Notes: generated by a model not told the origin, from the sequence alone. 64,000 nucleotides of DNA from Hybos culiciformis (GCA_964007475.1 OZ023273.1:22245557-22309556), one strand, 5' to 3'. Shown: positions 37,108 through 49,579, numbered from the stretch's first letter. Made by a program: numbers and translations.

Positions 37108-37680
37108 AAAAAATATTATTTTTAATATATCTCAGAAAGCAAAAAACTTTTCATATACATATTTAAAATTTTATTGCATAATTATGCATGTGCAAAAATA
37201 AGAAAACTGAATTTTGATTGTATGAGAAAAGAAAAATAGAAAAAAACATTTTCCAATTAATACTTTTTTCGTAAAAATTCTACAGAAGTAGAAGTATTCG
37301 TACAACGTATTTAGTGTATACATTCTTATGAATTAAAAACGAAAACACGGTAATCAATTGAATAACTTTGGTGAATAACATATGCGTAGCAGCATGTGAT
37401 GTAAGTGAAACAAAAATAACCCACAATACGCCAATTACAAACCAATTGAAAAATAATTCAAATTACAATTATAAGAACATGTAAAGCCTTACAAAATATA
37501 TAATATCTCAATTGAAAAAGTGTAGTAAAATTCTGTATAAGAACTTTAGTTTTTAATATATGTATACTTTTTTAAAAAAGAAAATCACTCATTTTACATA
37601 ATGAAGATTAATATTTCCACATTAAATTTAGGAACACAATGTCAGTTCCGGAACAAAATGTCATAAATTAATTAGACAAA
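37108..37680. other. AT-rich spacer
   Basis: No gene or element border is seen. Confidence 0.4.
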
Positions 37681-37689
37681 AGACTAATA

Positions 37690-37793
37690 CACCCTTTCGG
37701 AATTTGTTACGATCTGTTACTATGGGGGGGGGGGGGGGGGGTTAAAAAACGGCAAAAAAAGCGTTACGTAATATGTGAACAGTCCCTTATTTA
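37690..37793 (-). mobile_element. DNA transposon end with GGGACTGTTCAC terminus and G18 run
   Basis: On the minus strand it starts GGGACTGTTCACATATTACG, continues with TAACGC, and reaches an 18-base C run (the G run at 37,724-37,741) followed by AACAGATCGTAACAAATTCC. The CTGTTCAC(A/T)TATTA word is shared with the MITE at 42,016-42,438. The other end of this copy was not found in the window. Confidence 0.5.
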
Positions 37794-38226
37794 TAACATA
37801 ATAAGATAACACAAACTATATTGCAGTAAACTATTCTACAAATATGTCTTGAATACGGATTTTATGAAGAAATTGATTTTCATTGCAGTTATACACATTA
37901 TACATGTAATATTTACGGATGCATGTCAGTTGTACAATTACCAGTTGTACAATTTTTTTGTACCAGTTGTACAATCCAAAATACCACTTGTACAATTTAA
38001 AATTTAATTGTACATCTGGTTTTTTGGATTGTACAAGTGGTAAAAAGATTCCACTTGTACAATTGACCACTTGTACAGACTAGTGCCAGTTGTACAATCC
38101 AGTTGTACATTTTAGACCAGTTGTACAATCTCGATTTTTTCGAATTAACCACTTGTACAATTTTTGACAGTTGTACAATCTTTTTTTTTTTTGTAATTTA
38201 CCACTTGTACAATTTTTGGAAAAGGC

Positions 38227-38741
38227 ACTAGGGCGGCGCAGTGAAATAAGGCCGCGTGGAGGTATAATTTCATGTTTCAAATGAAATAAGACCTCAATAA
38301 AAAATCTTGTGAGGTGAGCACACAGGGCAGAGGGCAGCAGGGCGGCGGGCGGGCGGTAGGTCAGTGGGATTTGCGGCTGGCGCCGCAAATCCCACTGACC
38401 AACCGCCCGCCCGCCGCCCTGCTGCCCCCTGCCCTGTGTGCTCACCTCACAAGATTTTTTATCGAGGTCTTATTTCATTTTGAAACATGAAATTACTCCG
38501 CGGCCTTATTTCATTTATAAAAATGGAATTAGCCCTCCAAAAAAATTTTTTTTTTGTCGCGGTCTTATTTCATTTTTCAAAATGAAATAAGGCAGCGATG
38601 ATTTTGGTCGCGGTCTTATTTCATTTATCAAAATGAAATAAGGCCGCGACGACTTTTTTTGCGGTCTAATTTCATTTTTCAAAAAGAAATAAGACCGCAA
38701 CAAAAAATCCTAGCGGCCTTATTTCCATCCCCCGCTAGGGC
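38227..38741. mobile_element. Foldback element FB2 (38,235-38,733) nested in FB1
   Basis: Near-identical 8-bp duplications flank it: ACTAGGGC at 38,227-38,234 and GCTAGGGC at 38,734-38,741. The left end is GGCGCAGTGAAATAAGGCCG. The complement of the right end is GGGGGATGGAAATAAGGCCG. The element is one large imperfect palindrome around 38,379, followed on the right by extra 38-bp palindromic units of the form GCGG-N8-CATTTT-N2-AAAATG-N8-CCGC (for example 38,558-38,600 and 38,608-38,650). The TSD is smaller evidence than for FB1 because one base differs. The minus-strand open frames over it are artefacts of palindromic, GC-rich DNA. Confidence 0.8.
38305..38452. repeat. GC-rich near-perfect hairpin at the centre of FB2
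   Basis: The arms start CTTGTGAGGTGAGCACACAG and pass GGCGGCGGGCGGGCGG to GGGATTTGCGGC. They are mirrored by the complement after a 4-base TGGC loop at about 38,378-38,381. There is a single small length difference (GGGCAGAGGGCAG versus GGGCAGGGGGCAG) and few mismatches. GC content is far above the surrounding AT-rich DNA. Such long arms should form a very stable hairpin in single-stranded DNA or RNA. Confidence 0.9.
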
Positions 38742-39192
38742 ACGGTCACCCATTATGCACAACAGCTTTTCCATACATTTTGCTTAGTTTTTCACGGTTA
38801 TAACTTTACCATAGAGATTGTACAACTGGTTAAAAATTGTACAAGTGGTTAATTTGATAAAAGATAAATTGTACAACTGGTCAAAAATTGTACAAGTGGT
38901 TAATTTTATAAAAATAAATATTGTACATCTGGTCAAACATTGTACAAGTGGTTAATTTGAGAAAAAAAGGATTGTACAACTGGTCTAAAATGTACAAGTG
39001 GTGATAACTGAATTGTACAAATGGTAAATTTGTCTGTACAACTGGTAAATTGTACAACTGGTCAATTGTGCAACTGGATTATTTTTTACCAGTTGTACAG
39101 AGAAAAATACCAGTTGTACAATTTTTTTTCGCCATACAAATTGAAAAATTGTACAACTGGTAATTGTACAAGTGGCACTCACCCATATTTAC

Positions 39193-40185
39193 TTGCGAAA
39201 ACCAATTGTTTTGGTAGACTAGGTATATGAAGAAAAAGTTTTTTTTGCTATATTTAATCTAGGATAGGAAAGTTGTGCTTTTATGGTGTAATTTTTTTTA
39301 TTGTTATTATTTGTTTTTTTTTTAAATGAATAAATTCTCATTTTCATTTAACCTCTACTTGCTTCAACCAAAACAATATTTTAACATATGAGAGTTATTC
39401 TTTTCTTTTCTTTTCGATATACACACAAATTTCACTTCAATTCAAGTTCCAAACCTGTTGATTCGAAAAAAAAATATTCAAAATTCTAATACATATCATC
39501 ATCGATATAAGCAATTTGGTTCAATTATTCATTTTAGGTATGATATTTGAAAAAAATTAATAATGATGAAACTTCGCTTATACATATATAGAAACTTCGC
39601 TTATACATATATAAATATTCAAAAGTATAAAATGTCAAAATTGTTGTAATTATAATTTTGTGAGATAAGTTGATATGGTTACTGATCTATTCTAAAAAAT
39701 GTAAGGAATGTCGCTTCTCTTTACTCAAATATACATTTTCAGGATCTTGTTGAAAACTGCAGTTACCAATAAATTCTTCTATTGATCTTCTGAAACCACT
39801 TTTTTTTATGCCTCAAATTCTTGAAATTATTTGAAAATAAGTTAGACCTAAAATGTAAAGAAAAGTATTTTCAAGCCGAAGAATTTACATAAACTTTTTT
39901 CCCTTGTTATTTTCACGCCATCAACACTTAATAATAATAATTAAAAAAAAATATGAACAATTTTTATGAAGAAAAATGTATAGTCGTCACTTACAGAATT
40001 AACTTCAGGGTTGTATAATTCTCTCAAGAAATAATTAAATAAAATGAGATTCAGATTTCTCATTAGAAAAAATTTTATACGTAAGTAAATAATGTCCTTT
40101 TTTTCTTTGCTTATTTTTTTGACACAATAAGGTATGATAAGGAGCTTAACAGAATTAAAGCAATTATTAAATTTCATATTTTTAT
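39193..40185. other. AT-rich spacer
   Basis: Includes a short direct repeat, ACTTCGCTTATACATATATA, twice near 39,572-39,612. No gene; the minus-strand frame at 39,941-40,177 is low-complexity. Confidence 0.45.
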
Positions 40186-40520
40186 TAAAGGCCGGTTTTC
40201 ACGATCCAAATACACTTTGTCCAAGTTTCTTTGATGAAAGTCACTTGGACCAAGTTACTTTGAACCTACTTTTTACTTTGAAGTTACTTCGATGAATAAA
40301 AAAAAATTATGATTAAAAAAATTGTGAAATTCAAATTTTTTTTTTATTTATTTTTTTTTTTACAAATACACTACTTTGATCAAAGTAAGTAGAGAAGTGT
40401 CCAACTAAACTTTGATGTCTACTTTGTCCAAGTTGACTTTGACTCCCTGTTTACACGATCAAAAAGAACGTTCAAGTCAACTTGGTCAAAGTGTACTTGG
40501 ATCGTGAAAACCGGCCTAAA
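40186..40520. mobile_element. 327-bp MITE with GGCCGGTTTTCACGATCC ends
   Basis: The body is 40,190-40,516. The left terminus GGCCGGTTTTCACGATCCAA is matched by the complement of the right end, GGCCGGTTTTCACGATCCAA, with continuing similarity (TACACTTTG). TAAA flanks both sides (40,186-40,189 and 40,517-40,520) and may be a 4-bp target duplication. The interior is built of CTTTG/CAAAG and ACTTGG/CCAAGT words in both directions, such as TTTGATCAAAGTA. No coding capacity. The superfamily is not decided by these features. Confidence 0.88.
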
Positions 40521-42015
40521 ATATTATTTTTTAAATAGAAAAAAAAATGTTTGAATTTATTATTTTTGTCCCAATTAAAACCAATTAAAAACAAAAATCA
40601 AAGTTACAGGAATATAGTAAGATGAAGTTTGAGTTTATGCAAATTAATTAATTTACAAATATAAAGCGTAAAACAAATGAATTTATTTGATATTAATATT
40701 ATGCATTTGTACATAATTAATAACACATAAGAATTAATAGAATGTGTTGGTCTTCCTATAATATCAGAGTTACGTAAATATTTTGGAAAAATCGCATCGT
40801 TCTATCTTATACTTGTACATTCTGAACATTGCATTTGGTTTGTGTTATATATTTATTTTGAAAACATACTACTTTATGATTTTAACTACACTACCAAAAA
40901 GAAAAATCATTTTCAAAAATAAAAGCCAGATGCATAAATTAATTGCTGTTGTTTGTTATAATTAATGTGAAAACAAAACACGAATATTCATAATCCATTT
41001 ACTTAAAAATTATACCGCGAAATAAATATGAAAAAAAAAAGATAAGCGCCCGCCCGGTCTATAAATAAAAATTAAAAATTTCCATAATTACTTCTTCCTA
41101 CGTACAAAATGGAAAATCTTTATTCTGTTGGTCAATAAATCCGAATAATAATTTTTTGTTATTTAGTTTAGTTTACTATTTTTCTATAGATTTAGAGCGA
41201 ATAAACGAAAGTTTTTTTTGTTTAATGTTTGGAGTATTTAATTCTACATATAATTAAAATTCTTGTATATACACGTAGTAGGTGTATAATTATGTTTTTT
41301 CTAATCTAATAAGAATTAGAATAAAATATTAAAGATGATAAGTTTTTTCTAAAATAGACGAGGTTTCTCTAAAATAGAATAGGTTTCTCTAAAATAGACG
41401 AGCATATATACTTTTAGAAAATGTGATAAAAAACTTTTGTTTTTCAACAATCATAACACAAAAAATCTGTTAAATAGTAAAGTCATAACAATATATAGTA
41501 TTAACAACATATAGAATTTTTATCGATTGGAAACATACTATTATTAAAAACTTCTACATATGAGATTTAGATATTCAATATTGAATTACAGATACAATAA
41601 TTTTTAAACTTTAAAATGAACTTATTTTATTGTTATTAACTTTAAATATAATGTGATTATAGTTCTCAACTTTTGCACAATAGCTATAAAACTAAATTTA
41701 TGTTATTGAAGTAATTTTATTATCTAATTTACTTTATGTGGGAGACAAAATAAAATGTACACATATATTGATAAAAATAAATTTATCATAATTTTATGTT
41801 TATGTCGGCATAAAAAGGTGACTTCTATAACAGAAAGGACATAAATTTTCGAAAGTAATAAAATCAATCAACCAATTTAAATGGTCGTATCATATTCAAA
41901 TATACATACAAATATATAAAATTTTTCAATCTAAATTGATGATGCATTTAGGTTCTAGCAAAACACAAAAAATTTTGAATGTTGTCTTTTAGATCAAAAT
42001 AATTGGAAAAAAAAT
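40521..42015. other. AT-rich spacer with one short minisatellite
   Basis: At 41,348-41,402 a 20-21 bp unit TCTAAAATAGACGAGGTTTC is repeated about 2.7 times. Elsewhere nothing is supported; the open frame at 40,783-40,965 has no start context or domain. Confidence 0.5.
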
Positions 42016-42438
42016 AATCTGTTCACTTATTAATTTATTATCCCTTTTCTGTAAAACGTAATTTTCTGCATTCTGTATAATCTGCTAAAATCAACTACTT
42101 ATAAAATAATATGTGGCCGACTGAAATCAAATACTTGTAATAATACGTGACCGTCCGAATTTTCTTACCCATTTTTGCTGCTTTTTTCTTTTCTTTACAA
42201 TTTTAGTTTTTGAATTCACTTAAAAGTAGACCCAAAAATTTAAATTGTTATGGGAAATTTAAAATTTCCTTTTGCAGAATTTAAAAAAATAAAATTTAAT
42301 TTGTGAACGACTTTAGGACAAAATTATTTCATTTTTTGAAATACTGGTTGTAAAATCGTGTCGTTCACAAATTAAAAATCTTGGAAATTAAAATCCGATT
42401 TACATTTTTTAAATAATCGCTAATAAGTGAACAGACTC
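42016..42438. mobile_element. MITE with TCTGTTCACTTATTA inverted ends
   Basis: The left end TCTGTTCACTTATTA is matched by the complement at 42,421-42,437. An inner inverted pair, AATTTGTGAACGAC near 42,298 and GTCGTTCACAAATT near 42,362, makes a second stem about 70 bases apart. The GTTCAC words in both suggest subterminal binding motifs. No target duplication is clear. It is related by terminus to the element end at 37,690-37,793. Confidence 0.65.
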
Positions 42439-45400
42439 CTAAAATTGTTAATCAAGGACACTGATGCAGATTTGCCGCCGGCATTATAAGTTATAATTTA
42501 TTGTGTAAAACTAGGGCCAAATTTTCCGTAAGAATAAAAGTGGATTAAAAATGAGTCTCGAGCAATATAGTTTTGAATGTCTTAAAGAATTTGGCCGCTG
42601 GTATTAATTACATTTTGAAGTAAAAACAGATTTATTCATTTTAAGAACTATATTTTGCAATATCTGTAGATTTGACATAGAACATAAGAATAATTCGTAT
42701 AATGAACATAAATAGTTCTGGAATAAATTATTTGTTGAGAATATTGTTTTATAAAGTTTTAACAAAAAAAAGTTTTAAAAATTATTGAATTCCTTAATTC
42801 AATTAATTATTTTGAAATTATTGTGTTTAATACTTCCTGACAATAAAACATATTTTTAATTTTCTATACATTTAGTTAGATAGTATTTTAATATTTATGG
42901 AAATAGAAAATCAACTGCAATTGTCACATACTTTAAAAATGATAAACTTAAGAATAGAACTAGAAACATTTATATGAATTTTCCCATAATACATTATATT
43001 ACATTTTACATAGTGGAAATAAAATCAAAATATGTTTTCGGCTTCTTTTACAAAATAAATTATTTGAAGCTAAAAGGGTGAAAAACATTCACTTGAAAGG
43101 GTAATATATCTTGTACAATAACACTTAATTACATTAATTTAAAAGGATATACACATAATATTTTATTTGAAGATAATTAAACTTAGAGAAAAAAAAATAA
43201 CAGAAATTGTAATGTAATTGGATTCCAATATCTTGTTTTAGTTTATATAATTTATTGATTACTGTTTGGACAGAACAGTTAAAAAGTGTAAAGAATAAGA
43301 AATTTGAGCCATTAATAAAAAATATATATTTTTGATATATTCTTTGCTATTTAAGATAAATTAACTATTTTTATTGTTCTGAAGTCACTTTCGAAATTCG
43401 AGTAAAGGAACTTTTTATTCATAATTTTATTGTTCCGTACTTTCTAAGTGTTTGGATTAACAAGTATTTCTAGATATATATAAATCTGACAGTTCGACGA
43501 ACTGTCAGATTTATATATAGATATACTTTTTCATTAAAAAAAGCGTACAATTTGGTAATTTGTACGGAAAGTAAAGTAAAGTCTTCATTTATTAATGTAT
43601 ATATATTTAGATGAAATATATCTAATTATTTGTTTGAATTTTCTTATATAAAATTGAAAATATTCAATTTGTGCTTAACAAAAGTAAAAACTAAAATACA
43701 GGAGATCAAATTTTTTTTTTATCAATAACAAGGCGAAAGAATTACATAAATCTTTTTTTTTTCTGACTTTTATTTAACCAAGTTGACTTCGTGAGAACTT
43801 TCCAAAGAAAGAAGATAAAAATGTTTCTATAATCAATTAAATTTTATAATTATTAAATAAAGCGAAGAGAATAAATAAAAATATAATTTAATTTTAAAAA
43901 ACATTTTTACTTTGCTCTACAAACGATATACAAAGCCGAACAAACACAATTATACATAAATACATCAGACATCAACATTCAATATTTAAATGGTAGATAT
44001 TTTTACAATTAATTATTCGATAATAAAAGACATTAAATTAACAGATCTGTGATTTTAGTTTGCTATAAACTACTTCAGGTCAATACAAACATTTACATTA
44101 TTATTAATTAATAGAACTAAATAAAATAAAATATAAAAATCTTGTCTTAACATTATGATTCGTTATATATATTTAGTTCTTCTGAATAAATACATATTTT
44201 TAATAATAATCGATCTCCCAAACTAATTTTTAAAAATCAATTTTCAATTTTTATCTTTTTGCCCTTATGGGGACACTGGCTTAATGTAGTGTGTGATATT
44301 AGAAAATAAAATATCATATCTAAATATATTTTGAGTTGTAAATAGAAAAGATTTTTTAGCAAAAAAAAAAGGATAACACTAATCCAAATATATTAAAATT
44401 GAAAAAATAATGTATATATAATTAGTAATAATATATCAAACTGAAAAATATATACATTCACCTCGTAAGCTTGGGAGAATATTATTGGAAACTATAATGA
44501 AGAAGGGTAAAATAGACTGAAAATACTAACATTTTAAAAATACTTTCGATTCAAAATTTAAATTGAAAAGAAATAAAGAAACTTAATAATTCATAGATCT
44601 ACAATTTTTATTTTGCATAATTTGCTATCGACACAGAATTCAATAAAAGTCCCTTTTTATATAATTTTGTCCGTGCGATTGAATTAATGTTACAGAAATT
44701 TCTTTTTATATCACATTCTAGGTGGATTTAGAAAAAATTTCAATATTTGGAAAAAATAAAAAATGATGTAAAAATTCAACAATGTGTTTAAAGAAATTTT
44801 TATTGCGGTTTCTATATCCTTTTTTTTAATAGAAATCAGATAAAAATTTCATTTGGATTTATCTTTTTCTTTGCTATAAAAACGAAATATTTTTCGCACA
44901 AAAAAGAATAAACCGTAAGAAATAAATGTTTCCAAGCATATAGATTATACATATATGATTAATTTAAAAGAAAACTGTCATATAGGAAAAAAAATTTAAT
45001 GGTTTTCAATATATAAATGTTAAATTACAAATTAATGAAAACAAATATTTATTTTCCCTTAAGAATTACGGTTAGGTAGGTATTTGCTTGAAAAAAAAAT
45101 TAATTTATTTGTTTATTTGTTTACTTAATTATGAGAATTTGATAGCCAACAACTGTAAAAACTAATTACTAGGCACATGTTAGAACCGTACTAATTAAAA
45201 GATTTTTTTTATATAGGAATGGCATAAAATACTTCGGACAGAATCTTAAAAAGAAGCTTAAAAAAAATTAATATTTTTTTTTTCTTTGTAGTCAGAATGG
45301 AAACTAAAAATAAATTAAATTTTTATTAAAATTAAATTTATTAATGTAATAAAAGTTTTATCGAGCATTAAAATGTCCAAATCTTGTATATGCTTATATA

Positions 45401-46299
45401 ACGCTAAAAAACTGTCTATAGTTGATCAGGATTATAAAGAGAAAAAAAAATATTAGAAACTAAAGAAAATTAAATAATTCCAAATTAATTTTTGAATAAA
45501 ATTGATTATTATTGGTGTAATAAAGAATTCTTGACTATTAATTCAAAGAAATTTATTGAATTTTATTTTACAAATTTCTATAAGGACAATTTAATTTTCT
45601 TTTCCGTTAAATCTTTTTTATTTTAAATCATTTGACAAAATTGATTGATTTCAAGAATATTTGATATTTACTTCATTCGTCTGAATCTGAATGATAAAGA
45701 AAGTAATTTATAAGTTAACGTAGTCATACTGAAGCGACACTAATTGCTTTTGTGAATTCCATTATTTATGTTCTAATTCACGTACAAAAAAAAAAAACAA
45801 AAAATTCAAAAATAATTCTATATAAAATATAAATTTTTTACATAGTACAATAAAAAGATGCCATATGTTAATGGTTTAACACATGCCACAGATTTGAATT
45901 CATCGATTATTTCGCGTCAGATTATTAAGGTCGTCTCTGCAAGAGAACTTATTTCAGTATCAAAAAAAAAAAAAACCAAAACAACAACCAACAATATGAT
46001 TATTAGAAAATAATTCGGCATACAAAATATCAAATAATATCTGAAAATAATTTTTCTCATATTAATATTATTACCAATTAAAATTTATAGATAATAAAAA
46101 TTTTAGAAAGTTTAATAGCTTCAAATCAAATGCAATTTGTGTTCATAAATTTAGGAATTCTAATTTCTAAAATAGAATTACAAAAATTTTCTAAAAAGAA
46201 TACATAACATATAACATAAAAAATTATTTCGAAAATTATTTTGATTTACGTCTCAATCAGTAATTAGTAATACATGGTTTGCATATAAAAAATTACTAA
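42439..46299. other. AT-rich stretch without a supported gene
   Basis: Apart from the palindrome at 43,475-43,519 nothing stands out. Many homopolymers; no frame worth calling. Confidence 0.55.
43475..43519. repeat. Perfect palindrome, 22-bp arms, 1-base centre
   Basis: The left arm TATATATAAATCTGACAGTTCG ends at 43,496, the centre is A at 43,497, and the right arm is the exact complement. Farther out, TTCCGTAC near 43,433 and GTACGGAA near 43,561 are also complementary, so the palindrome may be the heart of a small degraded foldback element about 135 bases long. Confidence 0.88.
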
Positions 46300-46305
46300 A
46301 GGAAT

Positions 46306-46588
46306 TTATTTTATTTTACTTTTTTTTTTGTACACGATGACATAGTTAGTATATATTATTTTTATAGCATCAGAAAAGTTGACAGAAATATATACATTGA
46401 CGTTGAATGGATTAGACTGACTGTTCAACGAAACCAAGCATTTTCTTAAAAAAAAAAAAAAAATAACACAAACACTTAAATCAAGTGGACAATTGAAAAA
46501 TTCACACAAATTCCAGCCCGAGGTGGGAATCGAACCTACGACCGAACACACTGTAGGATAATGACAATACCACTACACCATCACGGCC
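46306..46588 (-). mobile_element. SINE-like repeat with tRNA-derived head
   Basis: On the minus strand it starts GGCCGTGATGGTGTAGTGG, which contains an A-box type sequence. It has a B-box GGTTCGATTCCC about 50 bases later, the two internal RNA polymerase III promoter parts of a tRNA. The acceptor halves (GGCCGTG and CTCGGGC) and the anticodon arm pair poorly, so it is not a working tRNA. A non-tRNA body follows, with a T run, and it ends in an A-rich tail near 46,320. No clear target duplication. The open frame across it is a by-product. Confidence 0.7.
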
Positions 46589-49579
46589 TAATAAATTATC
46601 ATTTCAATAAATATGATTAATAACTACGTACGTTTAATTATAATACAGTAGGTATATTAGGTATATTAGAAAAACGTAAAAGAACTTATAAAATAAAAAC
46701 AAATACAAACTACACTTTTTTTTTTAATTAATAAATAAAATGCACTCAAGCAAACAAAGACATTTTCTAAAGTTTGATGTTTACATAGACATCATCAGAA
46801 ACAAATTTTCTAACTTAAAAAAGAAGCAAAACTATATATAAATAATTTTAAATCTATACAGAATTTCTTTTTTTGTGTCAAAAAATAAATAATTTTTAGA
46901 AGATTTGTTCTGGAATTCCTGTTTATATACAACTTTTAAAATTTCTGATAATGACATTGTACACATCTAACGAAAATGTATTAGAATTTTTTTTTATTCA
47001 TAGTGTCTGTCATTTTGGAAAACTTAGATGATAGGTACTATATTATATTATTTATCGAGAAAAGTAGTTAGAAATTTTGTAAAATATATATTGTCAAAAT
47101 AATTTGTTGCAACAAAATTGTCAAAAATTAAAGTTTGCTCTTGCTGATGGAGAAAGTAATTCAATATGTTATTAAGTGAACTATTAATTTATATTTCCGT
47201 TAAAAGCCAACAACTGGATTACGAATATGTTGGCATTGATTTGATAGAAATCGGTTGAGTTATAACCACTTTAGTTTGGAGGCGGGCGGAAAGACGGATG
47301 AACAGACGAACGGGCAGACACAAAATGATAACACACGTCAAGTCCGTTCTTTTATTTTTGATGGAAAACCGGCCAAAACTTCAGTTGTTCTAAAAAAAAA
47401 ATAAAAATAAAATGGGTTTTTGATCTAGTAAAAAATATAAAAAACTAAGACCCTTTTTTATACCATCTGAAATATATATTTTTATTTTACAATTTTTATG
47501 CCATAAAAGTTCCACCTTTTTAAAATAATTTTTTTACAAAAATACAAGGTGAATAAAAAGAGGGAAATTTAATTCTTATTCATCATCAACACAACAGAAA
47601 TCCAATTATATAGGTAAGAGAAAATTGGAAAATTGAACAAGAAGTAAATCAGGAAAAATACAAATTTTCTTTTATTCATTTTAAATAAAATTAATCTTTT
47701 ATTGAAAATTACTTTTGAAATAGCCAGATGGTCCCAGACTATTCTGCACATGTCTGCACGTGTAACAAAAAGTTCAAAAAAAAATTTGTAATTCAGTTGT
47801 ACATTTCTTCTTTTAATCAAACCATAATACAGATTTCATTAGGAAGAATGACAAAAAAGGGTTGTATTGTAATGATGACTTTTATTTTGTGATTTTAATA
47901 GTATTGAGTTCTGATTTAAAATTATTGTGGTTTATGATTAAAAATAGAAAAATATATATGTATACGATACCCCTCTTTTGCAAATTTTAAAGCAAAATCA
48001 CATTCCTTACAGGACAATTTCTTAGATAAACATTATAAGAAGCTTATAATAAAGATACCAAGCTAGACACACCGAATTTTAAAAGAGTTTGATCATAATA
48101 TTCCTTATTATTAAATGGAAATAGTTCAATACATCATTCCTACTATATATTATTCATAATTAATCTTGATCCATATTTATTTGTCTATATCTGAACATTG
48201 AATATTTAACATATAATAAAATATTGACTGCCAAATCTACTGATAAAATTATAATATTTCTGGACAAAAAATAGATTCTCTATTAAATTTACCATTTTTC
48301 TAATATCTCAATATAGATTTTTCAAAAGCTTTAATATTAACTTCTTTTTCTGGATTTAAAGAAAAATTTATACAATGTTCGGATAAAAAATTTCTAGTCA
48401 TTTTTAAGTTTAATGAATGTTTGATTTTTCTTTTCCTTTTAAATCCATTATTTACATATTTCTGTTCTGAAGGGTAATGAAAAGGAACGCCAATTTTCCA
48501 TTTATTTTCCGTGCGATTACTTTAAATTGATTAGTTATAAGTTTCATTAAACTTCCTGATTATTTTTCTTAAAAGTATTAAAAAGAAAATTATATTATTT
48601 TTATAAATCTATAGAAACAATTTAATATTATTTGAAGAAAATTGCAAAAGAAAGTAATTTTTTTATATTTTAAATAATACTATTGAAAATCAAATTATTC
48701 TTAATTCTCGAGAATCTAATAATAAGAATTTTTTGTATTCGAGCACATCTCGGTATTATATTTCGATTGTAGTTAAAATAGTCTGAAGAATAACATGGTG
48801 CGAAATATTATTTTGACTAATGCGTAGTAAGTACTTATTTTAATGTTGTTTATTATAATATGACATATAAATGAACAAAAATGACACTACAATGTTGAGA
48901 TAGGAAAAACATAATATTTAACTTTTACTAGAATGAATTAATGATTTACACACTTTGATGTTCATGCCAATATCTATTAACATATTGTGTCTAATAATAA
49001 ACATGTTTTACAAAGATCTTTTAATAGTTTTTTCAAAAATAAAGACAGATTGTTAGCTCAAATTTAATGTTTAGTAATCTTTCACATAATGTACAACATA
49101 GAGAATTTTCATTTAACATAAAAGACTTAATTTTATGTACATGCACTGTTCATTTGCCACTTTATTTGTCTACATTACATAGAAAACATTTATACAATCA
49201 TTAAAATCTACAATTGAATCAATTCATATTTAAATATATGTATATTGGTTTCTGTTAATTAATTTTATTTAAGCTTTGCTTAAATGCTTAATCTATCTAT
49301 ACAAATAAAAATTAAATAATGTTCGTTGGTAATGACGAATTCAGCTAATTTTTAGGATAAAAAACTGGAAAAGTTAACCGGAAAATTAAAAAATTCTGTG
49401 TCAAGCAAATATGACCGGCCGAAAACACGTTTTGTTATTGAATTCTCTACAGCAGCTTGAATTATAAATCAACAAAATTTTATTTGAAATATGAAAGCTG
49501 ATGTGTGGCCTGAAATGAATTGTAATTAATGAATGGAATCACGTAGGTTTATGTATTTATTGGATTTGTTGCTTATCTA
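46589..49579. other. AT-rich DNA with transposon scraps
   Basis: At 47,225-47,345 is a patch with AGAAATCGGTTGAGTTATAA and GGCGGGCGGAAAGACGG, then repeated GACAGACGAACGG-type words; such patches often lie near ends of insect mobile elements. At 49,297-49,400, TATCTATACAAATAAAAATT and GTTCGTTGGTAATGACG resemble the 5' side of an insect Helitron, without a recognisable 3' end. The frame at 47,569-47,820 is not supported. Confidence 0.45.

Larger units (their letters stand above)
37909..39192. mobile_element. Foldback element FB1 (37,917-39,184) with 8-bp TSD ATATTTAC
   Basis: Target duplications ATATTTAC lie at 37,909-37,916 and 39,185-39,192. The left end is GGATGCATGTCAGTTGTAC. The complement of the right end is GGGTGAGTGCCACTTGTAC. 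Both continue AATTACCAGTTGTAC. Both arms consist of about thirty copies in total of TTGTACAA(C/G)TGGT, mostly pointing one way in the left arm and the other way in the right arm, so the element folds on itself. The non-repetitive centre is short (about 38,742-38,815). No transposase is present. Ends beginning GG, an 8-bp duplication and foldback structure fit non-autonomous Mutator/Foldback-type elements; that class call is inference. It is interrupted by FB2. Confidence 0.85.

Noticed and set aside
38080..38703. Two minus-strand open frames over FB2 (including a 121-codon frame)
   Set aside because: They are translations of a GC-rich palindrome and of repeated GAAATAAG units. Similar frames must appear on the other arm, and there is no domain or codon pattern of a gene.
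46512..46588. Functional tRNA gene on the minus strand
   Set aside because: The A- and B-box sequences are good, but acceptor and anticodon stems do not pair well and a SINE-type body with an A-rich end follows.
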